A stretch of 64,000 nt of DNA from Chitinophaga sp. Cy-1792 (lineage in GTDB: Bacteria; Bacteroidota; Bacteroidia; Chitinophagales; Chitinophagaceae), in assembly GCF_011752935.1 (NCBI RefSeq), contig NZ_VWWO01000001.1, positions 2,604,001 through 2,668,000 of the forward strand. Reading direction: 5' to 3'. This document shows, in pieces, positions 26,357-34,328 of the stretch. A program made the translations under genes and the position numbers. The notes beneath the pieces were generated by a model. The model was not told where the DNA came from and searched no databases. It worked only from the letters and a program-made list of their open reading frames with translations. Each line of letters opens with the position of its first letter. Positions within the stretch are counted from its first letter, which is position 1.

Positions 26357-27241
26357 TTAGAAGAAAGTATTTTCATCATCATTATGGGCGGCTACCTGCA
26401 CACTTCTTTCGATGGCAGCCAGTCGCTCAGACAGTTCACCATAGATAGCATAATCGAGGAAGGCAGTAATAAACCGGTCGTGTGTGAGCATGATTTTATC
26501 AGGATCTTCCAGTTGTTCTATCATGCTTTCATATTTCTCGATACCATGATGAGCGATGACCTGTTCTTTTTTCTCTTCCTGGAGCAGGTACATCCGCATC
26601 CCGGCAGCATCTGCTTCCGGATGGAACTGGGTACCGATAAAATGATCGTTGAACCGTATAGACATGGTGGCACGTTCCAGCGGTACGTGGGGCCTTTCTT
26701 TTTCTATGGCCAGTACCTGAGCGCCCATGGCATTCAGGTTATCTTCATTCAGCTCTATCACCTGCCAGTTGCGGCTATCTACGATGTAGAAAGGATCTGG
26801 CAGGGCGCTGAATACTTTTTCCTGCATGCCTGCAGCTGTTTTATGTACCGGAAATACACCGAATGCCGGTGATTTACGTTTGCATACATTCCCCAGTTTA
26901 TAATATCTGCACATGATCTGATACGAATGGCAGATAAACAGGACCGGCTTTTTAACATCTTCTTCACGGTTCCATTTCATCAGGTCTTCTATCAGGGAGA
27001 AATAAGCTGTTTCCCATGCTGATCCTTCACTATCCACCGGGCTTCCCGGGCCACCAGTAGAGATATAAATATCGTAGTTGGTGTCTGGTACCTGCCTGGC
27101 TATTCTTACCTCAAATTCATCAAACTGCAGAGACAGCGAATGCATCTCTGCATATTTTGTCAATATCTCCCGGATACAACGCATACCCTCGTTAGGTACA
27201 CCTTCATACATATCCAGTACTGCTATCTTAATGGTTCGCAT
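26357..27241 (-). CDS. Class I glutamine amidotransferase-like protein
   Basis: 294 residues. The nucleophile elbow is FICHSYQ (C104), replacing the usual G-x-C-x-G-x-Q with a Ser in the glycine place, and the His/Glu pair is in GTQFHPEAD (H207, E209), so the full triad is present. STGGPGSPVD (61-70) lines the usual position of the oxyanion loop. The C-terminal 80 residues are helical and unusual for a stand-alone GATase. It could hydrolyse glutamine to supply ammonia, or cleave a gamma-glutamyl bond, as known for the related PuuD-type peptidases. The position beside ligases makes both plausible. Confidence 0.75.
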   Translation of the reverse strand: MRTIKIAVLDMYEGVPNEGMRCIREILTKYAEMHSLSLQFDEFEVRIARQVPDTNYDIYISTGGPGSPVDSEGSAWETAYFSLIEDLMKWNREEDVKKPVLFICHSYQIMCRYYKLGNVCKRKSPAFGVFPVHKTAAGMQEKVFSALPDPFYIVDSRNWQVIELNEDNLNAMGAQVLAIEKERPHVPLERATMSIRFNDHFIGTQFHPEADAAGMRMYLLQEEKKEQVIAHHGIEKYESMIEQLEDPDKIMLTHDRFITAFLDYAIYGELSERLAAIERSVQVAAHNDDENTFF

Positions 27242-27329
27242 ACTGCAAAATTACAAAATATGCGGCGGTAGTGCTTTCTTTTTCTCGCGGAGCGTCATAG
27301 AATAAATAGATTGTTGTTTGTATTTCCGG

Positions 27330-27407
27330 ACACAAAAAGGGCGGACGCCTTCGGCATCCGCCCTTTTTGTGTGGTGGCGTCCCGCCGCCGGCGGGACGCC
27401 ACCACAC
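27330..27407. repeat. Two overlapping GC-rich hairpins in the ligase cluster
   Basis: Hairpin A (27330-27372) has 20-base arms with one C/A mismatch and a three-base loop; hairpin B (27369-27407) has perfect 18-base arms GTGTGGTGGCGTCCCGCC and a GCC loop. They share four bases (GTGT, 27369-27372), so both cannot form fully at once. On the minus strand hairpin A ends in a T5 run after the GCS2-type gene, so A also looks like a terminator or attenuator. Confidence 0.75.
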
Positions 27408-27423
27408 AATGTTAGAAGGTATT

Positions 27424-28524
27424 TTAACAACCTGCGAGGAACTGTTCACGGATGTAATCCGTAACAGCAACGAGGTCGTTGGTTTCTTCGAATTTTTTTA
27501 ATTGCCTGTCGGCGCCGGTACCCCTGTCCATGAGGCGGGAGGTGGCGTCTATGACTTCTCTGCTGCCCAGTTCATCCACTACATCGTCGATGAAATCGAG
27601 GAGTTCGTAAATGAGGGAGCGGGCGTTCACTTCCATTTCTTTTCCGAAATCGATGAGATTTCCATCGATTCCATAACGGGATGCGCGCCATTTATTTTCA
27701 TTCACCAGTGCTCTGTTGTAGATGATGAAGTTCAGGTTCTGCATGCGCAGTTTATAGATTTTTGCGCAGACAGCCTGGAAGAGTCCTGCCAGGGTGATGG
27801 TATCATCGAGGGTCATCGGCACGTCACATATCCTGAATTCAACAGTGTTGAAGAATGGGTGAACGCGGAGGTCCCACCAGACTTTTTTGGCATTATCTAT
27901 ACAGTTGGTTTTAACGAGCAGGTTGATGTATTTGTCATATTCTTCGATACTGGCGAAGTAATCCGGGATACCGGTACGCGGGAACTTATCGAATACTTTT
28001 GTACGGAACGATTTAAAGCCGGTATTACGGCCTTCCCAGAAGGGGCTGTTGGTACTCAGTGCGAAGATATGCGGGAGGAAATAACGGACAGAATTGGCGA
28101 TATGCAGGGCCATTTCCCTGTTTTCCATACCTACATGTACGTGGAGTCCAAAGATCAGGTTAGACCTGGCGGCATCCTGCATTTCGTTGACGATTTCGAA
28201 ATAGCGGGGATGGTCGGTGATCAGCTGTTGCTGCCAGTGGCTGAAAGGATGGGTGCCGGAGGCGCCGATGCTGAAGCCGAGGTCGCCGGCAATCTGGTTG
28301 ATGGTTCTGCGAAGCAGGGCAACATCTTCCCGCGCTTCATGGATGTTGGCGCAGATCTGTGTGCCTACTTCTACTACCGCCTGGTGAAATTCCGCTTTAA
28401 CCTGATCACGGATCACCTTATGGGCTTGCTCCACGATCTTCTGTTCATGCGATCTCAACTCTCTGGTAACGGGGTCCATTACCATGTATTCTTCTTCTAT
28501 ACCCAGCGTGAACGCATTGCGCAT
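27424..28524 (-). CDS. Carboxylate-amine ligase, GCS2 (YbdK) type
   Basis: 366 residues of the glutamate-cysteine ligase type 2 fold, related to glutamine synthetase. GIEEEYMVMDP (8-18) is the signature metal-binding start; VVEVGTQIC, SGTHPFSHW and GLHVHVG (about 123-129) follow. It activates a carboxylate with ATP and links it to an amine; E. coli YbdK has weak glutamate-cysteine ligase activity, but the natural substrate of most members is unknown. It is the third gene of the minus-strand cluster and is separated from the amidotransferase gene by the hairpin pair. Confidence 0.88.
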   Translation of the reverse strand: MRNAFTLGIEEEYMVMDPVTRELRSHEQKIVEQAHKVIRDQVKAEFHQAVVEVGTQICANIHEAREDVALLRRTINQIAGDLGFSIGASGTHPFSHWQQQLITDHPRYFEIVNEMQDAARSNLIFGLHVHVGMENREMALHIANSVRYFLPHIFALSTNSPFWEGRNTGFKSFRTKVFDKFPRTGIPDYFASIEEYDKYINLLVKTNCIDNAKKVWWDLRVHPFFNTVEFRICDVPMTLDDTITLAGLFQAVCAKIYKLRMQNLNFIIYNRALVNENKWRASRYGIDGNLIDFGKEMEVNARSLIYELLDFIDDVVDELGSREVIDATSRLMDRGTGADRQLKKFEETNDLVAVTDYIREQFLAGC

Positions 28525-28569
28525 AATGCTCCTTACTTTTTAATTTATCTGCAAATGTATGTTGCTAAT

Positions 28570-29526
28570 TTATTCGGCTGAATTTTTTTTAATGATACCG
28601 GGAGATATAAATTTACCCCAGGTAAGGTTGTCCTTGCTCCAATCATGTGCCATGGCTCTTTCTATGGCATATTGAGCGCTGGTTTCCACTATCCACTCGA
28701 AGTTTTCCTGGCCGATGGAATGTATATCCGCATCCGGGGCCGGGTTACAGAAGTCGATCGCATAGGGAACATCTCCTCTTACAGCGAACTCTACTGTATT
28801 AAAATCATAACCCAGGTACTGGTTCAGGGCGATGGTCGCTCGTTCTATCTCTGCTAAAACTCCTTTATCTATCTCAAAGGTTGCTTTATAACGATCCTGG
28901 TGCGAATGGCGTGGATTATACGGCATGATACGGACGGCTTTGCCTCCGATGCAATAACAGCGGTAATAGGCGTTAAAATCGATTTCTTCCTGCAGCATCA
29001 TTACCAGCTGTCCTGTTTCCTGGTGTACTTTATAGAACTCCTCTTTATCCGCGAGGCGGTAAACATTCCTCCAGCCGCCGCCATCGTAGGGTTTGAGGTA
29101 GGCAGGAAAGCCGACATAATCGAAAATGCCCTGCCAGTCGAGGGGAAATATAAGGTTACGGAAAGATTTGGCGTTGGTATTGTCCGGATGCTGATAAGAA
29201 GGCAGCAGGGCTGTTCTGGGAACGGTCACGTTGATCTGTTCAGCGAGAGCGTTATTGAAGAATTTATCATCGGCGCTCCACCAGAAGGGGTTATTGATGA
29301 CAGCGGTGCCGGTAGCGGCAGCATTTTTCAGGAATGCCCGGTAAAATGGTACATCCTGTGAAATGCGGTCAACGATAACGGCGTATTCGCTTGCCTGTCC
29401 CTGCAGTACTTTGTCGAGGGTAACAAATTCGGCAAAGATCCCGCTGGGGTTTTTCCGGTTGATGCGGTCTGCAAAAGCCTGTGGAAAGGTGTTTTCCTGT
29501 CCGAACAAAATGCCGATCTTTTTCAT
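28570..29526 (-). CDS. ATP-grasp ligase
   Basis: 318 residues of the ATP-grasp fold (RimK/glutathione-synthetase-like). PAYLKPYDGGGWRNVYR (about 153-169) holds the ATP-binding Lys and glycine loop, LQEEI is the hinge, and AVEFAVRGDVPYAIDFCNPAPD is split as NTVEFAVRGDVPYAIDF and CNPAPDAD, giving the metal ligands. The N-terminus KIGILFGQENTFPQAFADRI looks like a substrate domain. It would form an amide bond between a carboxylate and an amino acid or amine. It follows the esterase gene with a four-base gap, showing that the two are co-transcribed. Confidence 0.85.
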   Translation of the reverse strand: MKKIGILFGQENTFPQAFADRINRKNPSGIFAEFVTLDKVLQGQASEYAVIVDRISQDVPFYRAFLKNAAATGTAVINNPFWWSADDKFFNNALAEQINVTVPRTALLPSYQHPDNTNAKSFRNLIFPLDWQGIFDYVGFPAYLKPYDGGGWRNVYRLADKEEFYKVHQETGQLVMMLQEEIDFNAYYRCYCIGGKAVRIMPYNPRHSHQDRYKATFEIDKGVLAEIERATIALNQYLGYDFNTVEFAVRGDVPYAIDFCNPAPDADIHSIGQENFEWIVETSAQYAIERAMAHDWSKDNLTWGKFISPGIIKKNSAE

Positions 29527-29530
29527 GTTT

Positions 29531-30238
29531 TTATCTGATTAATGAGAGATATCCGGGCAGCATGTTACGCCAGGTAGGCCAGTCGTGGGTACCTTCCGGG
29601 CGAACGTCCAGCCAGTGGGTAATGTTTTTGGCTGCCAGGATGCCCGACATACTTTCGTTCTGGTGGCGGGTAACATCACTGGAAGGTACTCCCAGTACGA
29701 TGCCCATACGCCAGAGTGCTTCGTGGTTGTTGTCTGCCATGAAATCTGCCGGATTGCTGTAATATACGTTTTCATCGTAATGTCCGTCTACCCTGGATTT
29801 GATATCGAAGGTACCGCTGAGGCTAAACAGGTAGGATACCAATTCGGGGTGCCGGAAGGCGAAAGAAGTGGCGTGAAATCCGCCAAAACTGCAGCCAGCA
29901 GCCACTATCCGTTGATGTCCGGTTTCTTCCTGCATCCGGGGCAGTACTTCTTCCATCAGCAGGCGGTCGTAACGGTTATGGTTATACGCTCTTTCCGCTG
30001 CCGGGATTTTGATATTGTACCAGCTCTGGGCGTCATAGCTATCGGGGCAATAGACTTTTATCTTCCCTTCTTCTATAAACCACTGAATGGCGTCTATCAG
30101 GCCGCGGTCCTTACTTTCGTAATAGCGGCCCATCGACGTAGGAAATAACAGCAGTGGCAGGCCGCTGTGTCCAAACGTCAGCATTTCAAATTCCCGGTCA
30201 AGATGAGGGGAATGCCATTTATAGAAGTTTTCGATCAC
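29531..30238 (-). CDS. Alpha/beta hydrolase, esterase-type
   Basis: 235 residues. The nucleophile elbow is GCSFGG (S117); the likely catalytic His is in EGTHDWPTW near the end. No signal peptide, so cytosolic. It resembles the putative-esterase family that includes esterase D and enterochelin-esterase-like proteins. First gene of the minus-strand ligase cluster; it may hydrolyse an ester or act as an acyltransferase that releases the product. It faces away from the second hydrolase gene with a 61-base gap, so the two share an upstream region. Confidence 0.82.
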   Translation of the reverse strand: MIENFYKWHSPHLDREFEMLTFGHSGLPLLLFPTSMGRYYESKDRGLIDAIQWFIEEGKIKVYCPDSYDAQSWYNIKIPAAERAYNHNRYDRLLMEEVLPRMQEETGHQRIVAAGCSFGGFHATSFAFRHPELVSYLFSLSGTFDIKSRVDGHYDENVYYSNPADFMADNNHEALWRMGIVLGVPSSDVTRHQNESMSGILAAKNITHWLDVRPEGTHDWPTWRNMLPGYLSLIR

Positions 30239-30299
30239 GGGATTTCCTTTGCTTAAATTTAAAAAAGTTTCGTGATTTGATATTTGTTACCTTTCCATT

Positions 30300-31076
30300 A
30301 TGACCAGAAATGTTTTCATTTATGCTCCGCAACTCCGGCGGGATGTGATAGTGGATATTTACGATTATACAGGGAAACCGGCTGTTGTACTGCTAATGAA
30401 CGACGGTCAGGACCTCCGTGATATGGACATTTCTTCATTATTAATTAACATGGACGTTCCGGTGGTGGTTGTCGGGATACACGCCGGCCCGCAACGGCTG
30501 CAGGAGTATGGCGTAGCAGGTATTCCTAACTTTCAGGGAGAGGGCGCCGCTGCCGGCAACTATACTTCCTTTATTATGGACGACCTGCTGCCGGCACTCT
30601 ACGAGCAGCAGCCGGAATGGAAAACGCTGCCACTGGGCTTCGCCGGCTGGTCGCTGGGCGGACTCTCTGCCCTGGATATCGTTTGGAACCATGCCACTGA
30701 GTTTTCCTTTGCCGGCGTAATGTCTGGCTCCTTCTGGTGGCGCGACAAGCCACTGGGAGAAGGTTACAGTGATCTGTCCGACCGCATCATGCACCGCGTT
30801 ATCCGCAACAGTGAGTTTAAAGCCGGCCTGCATTTCTTCTTTGAATGCGGTACCGCAGATGAACTGGCAGACCGTAACAACAACGGTATCATCGACAGTA
30901 TTGATGATACCAAAGATCTGATCACAGAACTGCTGGCCAAAGGCTACGAGATGCATACCGATATCTCCTACCTCGAAATTCAGGGTGGCCGCCATCATCC
31001 CGTTACCTGGAAACTGGCCCTGGAGGAGATGTTCAGTCTTCCTTACTTTAATCCTGCTCCTGGGGATAGAAGATAA
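30300..31076 (+). CDS. Alpha/beta hydrolase, esterase-type, with EF-hand-like loop
   Basis: 258 residues. Nucleophile elbow GWSLGG (S118); the His is in GGRHHPVTW near 231. Between the Ser and the His lies DRNNNGIIDSIDD (191-203), which fits the DxNxNGxID pattern of calcium-binding EF-hand or dockerin loops; whether it binds metal is unknown. No signal peptide. It is transcribed divergently from the other hydrolase and overlaps the OmpA gene tail-to-tail by 29 bases. Confidence 0.8.
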   Translation: MTRNVFIYAPQLRRDVIVDIYDYTGKPAVVLLMNDGQDLRDMDISSLLINMDVPVVVVGIHAGPQRLQEYGVAGIPNFQGEGAAAGNYTSFIMDDLLPALYEQQPEWKTLPLGFAGWSLGGLSALDIVWNHATEFSFAGVMSGSFWWRDKPLGEGYSDLSDRIMHRVIRNSEFKAGLHFFFECGTADELADRNNNGIIDSIDDTKDLITELLAKGYEMHTDISYLEIQGGRHHPVTWKLALEEMFSLPYFNPAPGDRR

Positions 31077-32514
31077 TAATTTCTACCCGCCGGTTTTTCT
31101 GCCGCCCCTGAGGCGTACTGTTATCCGCAACAGGCATGGTTTCACCCATTCCGTTAATGGTAAGTATACTCACGGCAGGTTTCTTCCTACGCAGGTAAGC
31201 TGCAACAGCATTGGCTCTTTTTAAGGATAATTCCTCGTTGTAGATATTGGTGCCTTTATTGTCTGTATGCCCTGTGATGGCCAGTTGTATGCCTGGCTTA
31301 TCAGGAATAAGCATCAGGATACTATCCAGCGAGGCGTACAGCCGCTGATTGAGTGTGCTGCTATCGAACTTAAACAATACATCCGGTATCAGTAAGGTAT
31401 CCGTTCTGGTGACAGGTGTAGCCGGAGGTTCCGGCGCCGGCTGGCAGCTGATAATTTCCACCATTTCTACGGTATCCATCCCTTCCCTGGGCTTACTATA
31501 ACCTTTGATGATGAAGTCATCGAAGCTGAAACCCTTTTTATAGACCAGGTAATTGGCTACTTCATTGGCCCTGTCTGTGGCGATGATTTCATTATAGCGG
31601 GGATTGGGCTTTAGGTAAGAATAACCGGAGATGATGATCTTTTCTTTTACATTTTCCGGTTTAAGGAGAAAGGTATTCCCTAACTGGTCCGCATATACGG
31701 AGTTGATATCTTTACGGTTACCGCTGAAAAATTCTGATGCCAGCACTACTGTATCACAGCGGCCGCTGTGCTGTATTACTCTTGTTGGCAATACTATTTT
31801 TGCTTTCAGTTGTCCACCCTGCATGGGCATGGCCGGCCTGCTATATGAATGGCGCCAGTGGTCACTATACAGCAGTTGTTTAATGCTGTCGGCGGTATGT
31901 GCATTATACGGCTGGTTATCCAGCGGTGTAATGGCAATGCTGTCGATATAGGTGTAGATATTGTTTGAGCCCTTTACGGTATTGCCTTCGTGAAAATTCC
32001 CCAGCACGATATACCGGTAATTATCTCCCGCTTTGATTTCCTGTTCAAATTTAATGTAGGTCTTGCTGACGGCCACATATTTGCCGGTATCCCTGTTAAA
32101 ACTCAGTGTAGGGGGTACCGGTAGTCGCAGTGGCAGGTCCTGAAAGGTTTCTGCTGTATCCAGCCTGATATCCAGGAAGCAGGAAGTATATCTGTTATCC
32201 AAAACATAGGCTTCTACCTTATAGCGGGTGCCTTTCCGCATGGGATTGAGCAGCTGCGTTTTGTAATAAGGTCGGTTATTGGGATCAGTGTAGATTTCCA
32301 TTGGCAGCGTCACTTTATGGTTGCTGACAGGGTTATCGCCATCGTACATTATTTTACTGAAAAAGGGCGCTGTGGGCGTCCAGGCCTGGGGCGCACATTT
32401 GGCCGTATATTCAATGCAGATGTTCACGTCGTCAAAGCCAGGATTGGGTATTAGGTTCTGTGCCTGCAATAGGGTGGATAACAGTAATCCGAAAGTCGTC
32501 AGGATAGTTTTCAT
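31048..32514 (-). CDS. OmpA-family protein
   Basis: 488 residues with a signal peptide (cut near LLQAQN). The C-terminal OmpA/MotB domain (about 370-480) has LLIPDVLFKFDSSTLN, AITGHTDNKGTNIYNEELS and RRVEIIIF, which bind peptidoglycan non-covalently. The first 350 residues are soluble and unlike an OmpA barrel, with no recognised repeat; they may be a jelly-roll-like carbohydrate-binding region. Gene tail overlaps the convergent esterase gene. It is 22 bases downstream of the sulfatase gene, so it is probably in one operon with it. Confidence 0.88.
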   Translation of the reverse strand: MKTILTTFGLLLSTLLQAQNLIPNPGFDDVNICIEYTAKCAPQAWTPTAPFFSKIMYDGDNPVSNHKVTLPMEIYTDPNNRPYYKTQLLNPMRKGTRYKVEAYVLDNRYTSCFLDIRLDTAETFQDLPLRLPVPPTLSFNRDTGKYVAVSKTYIKFEQEIKAGDNYRYIVLGNFHEGNTVKGSNNIYTYIDSIAITPLDNQPYNAHTADSIKQLLYSDHWRHSYSRPAMPMQGGQLKAKIVLPTRVIQHSGRCDTVVLASEFFSGNRKDINSVYADQLGNTFLLKPENVKEKIIISGYSYLKPNPRYNEIIATDRANEVANYLVYKKGFSFDDFIIKGYSKPREGMDTVEMVEIISCQPAPEPPATPVTRTDTLLIPDVLFKFDSSTLNQRLYASLDSILMLIPDKPGIQLAITGHTDNKGTNIYNEELSLKRANAVAAYLRRKKPAVSILTINGMGETMPVADNSTPQGRQKNRRVEIIIFYPQEQD

Positions 32515-32535
32515 ACGTTGCGGTGAATAGACATT

Positions 32536-34065
32536 TTACTTATTGATCAGTTCATCCGGCCATGCTACGGTTTTCCCAGTATTTTTCCAGACAGGCAGTT
32601 CTGCCCCCCGCTGTTTTAGGACAAGGGTCCAGCGTTTGGCCAGTTCTGCGAGCTTTTGGGGATTGGATGCCGACAGATCATGTTGTTCACTGAGGTCTTG
32701 CTCCAGGTCGTATAATTCCAGTTTTTGTTGTTTCATGAGGTAGATGATTTTCCATTTGCCATAGCGCATACCGCTTGACCAGGCGTATCCTTCATCTTCG
32801 TTTACTGTCCATCGGTTAGGGTAATGCCATAATAGTGGACGGTCATTTATTTTAATACCAGGATTTTTCAGGATGCCCAGATAGCTGATGCCATCTATAG
32901 CGGTGATTGGTTTTATGCCGGCGATATCCAGCACGGTAGGGAAGAAGTCTTCTGCGCCCACATAATTATTGGTTTTGGTACCGGGTTTCACGACCCCTGG
33001 CCATTTCACCATCAACGGTACCCTGATGCCGCCTTCATAGGGAGACCCTTTGCCGGCGCGGAGTGGCGCATTCTGTGTGTTACGTATTCCTCCTCTGCCG
33101 CTGTTGGCAAGTCCTCCATTGTCTGACATAAAAATCACCACTGTATTTTTCTCTATACCTTTTGCCTTCAGGAAATCCAGGATATTCCCGAGACTTTCGT
33201 CCATGCCTTCTATCAGCGTGGCATAGCTGGCTTCGGTAGAGTCGAGGCCTGCGGCCAGGTATTTGTCCAGGAATCTTTTATCTGGTTGTATAGGCAGATG
33301 AACAGCATAATGTCCCAGGTAAAGGAAGAAGGGCTGCTGATGGCTGATAGGGTATTGCATGGCTGCTATTGCCTTTTGGGTCAGCGCCTGGGTCAGGAAG
33401 GTGTCTTTACCATAGAAAGCCTGTAGGTCGGGAACCGCATTGAACGTGGTTTTGCCGGGCATATTCCCGAAATTCTGTTCACCATAATAGCTTTGCGGAT
33501 GGCCTAATGAAGAGCCGGCGATATTCACAACAAAGCCCAGATTCATCGGGTCGGAGCCTTGTGTCCCCAGACTACCCCAATGTGCTTTGCCTACATGGAT
33601 GGTAAAGTACCCTGCATCGCGGAGCAGCTGTGGCAGCGGCTTGGGGCAAAGGTAGGTATTCGATTCCCTGACATTGCTGATGCCACTGACATTCCACTGT
33701 GGTGCCTCCAGCTGATCATCTTTATAATCAGTAGCCTGATTGGGAGTGATAGATGTCCAGTTGGTGATATGTGTGCTGGCGGAGCTCATGCCGCTGATGA
33801 GGGAAGTACGTGTAGGTGTGCAAACGGGATTGGCATATGCCTGATGAAACAACAGGCCTTCTCTGGCCATCCGCTCCATATTGGGCGTATGGTATTTCCT
33901 GTTAAGGGGCATCACGGAGTCGCCGAATGGCTGTGAGGTATCCATCCAGCCCATATCATCTACCAGGAACAAGATAATATTGGGACGCTGGCTGGCTGGG
34001 GAATTTTGTGCAGACAGTACAAAAGATGACAACAACAAGGTAAATGCGGGTACCAGAAATTTCAT
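32536..34065 (-). CDS. Sulfatase (S1 family, Cys-type)
   Basis: 509 residues with a signal peptide ending SAQN. IILFLVDDMGWMD (D36/D37, metal ligands) and PVCTPTRTSLISG with C82 fit the C-x-P-x-R signature; the Cys would be turned into formylglycine by a maturase not seen in the window. A C-terminal subdomain follows (about 400-509). The substrate is likely a sulfated polysaccharide or glycan; subfamily not determined. First gene of the pair with OmpA. Confidence 0.92.
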   Translation of the reverse strand: MKFLVPAFTLLLSSFVLSAQNSPASQRPNIILFLVDDMGWMDTSQPFGDSVMPLNRKYHTPNMERMAREGLLFHQAYANPVCTPTRTSLISGMSSASTHITNWTSITPNQATDYKDDQLEAPQWNVSGISNVRESNTYLCPKPLPQLLRDAGYFTIHVGKAHWGSLGTQGSDPMNLGFVVNIAGSSLGHPQSYYGEQNFGNMPGKTTFNAVPDLQAFYGKDTFLTQALTQKAIAAMQYPISHQQPFFLYLGHYAVHLPIQPDKRFLDKYLAAGLDSTEASYATLIEGMDESLGNILDFLKAKGIEKNTVVIFMSDNGGLANSGRGGIRNTQNAPLRAGKGSPYEGGIRVPLMVKWPGVVKPGTKTNNYVGAEDFFPTVLDIAGIKPITAIDGISYLGILKNPGIKINDRPLLWHYPNRWTVNEDEGYAWSSGMRYGKWKIIYLMKQQKLELYDLEQDLSEQHDLSASNPQKLAELAKRWTLVLKQRGAELPVWKNTGKTVAWPDELINK

Positions 34066-34141
34066 GTAATGTGGTTGATCAGGTAAATAACGGATGGTAA
34101 GATTAGTTTATTATCCGTTTAAGTTGCGCACAAAATGCATA

Positions 34142-34197
34142 ATTTGTATATAAATCTGATAATTATTGGTATTTCCTGTCACGATAACCCTTGGTGG
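34142..34197. repeat. Direct repeat, left copy (copy of the Lgt-like gene start)
   Basis: The last 46 bases (34152-34197) are identical to 35746-35791, and the ten before agree at eight. It carries the start of the Lgt-like gene but is separated from it by the astacin gene. Confidence 0.9.
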
Positions 34198-34216
34198 AAT
34201 GATATTGTGGAATTAA
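34166..34216 (+). pseudogene. Truncated copy of the start of the Lgt-like gene
   Basis: A TTG-started reading frame of 16 codons. Its first eleven codons (VFPVTITLGG after the start) equal those of the gene at 35760-36521, then it diverges and stops at 34214-34216. It is left over from an insertion or duplication event, not a functional gene. Confidence 0.6.
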
Positions 34217-34328
34217 GTTATCCAGGTGTATAATTAATTTTGCTAACGTGTAATGCTCCCTTACCTTTAATCAGTTAACCTAATCTCATAGCGTAAATTT
34301 TATTTCCCTATTCTCAAAAACAAGAATC

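Noticed and set aside
27502..28581. A 359-codon open frame opposite the GCS2-type ligase gene
   Set aside because: The minus-strand frame has the GIEEEY and HVHVG motifs; the plus-strand frame has none and crosses into the start of the ATP-grasp gene.
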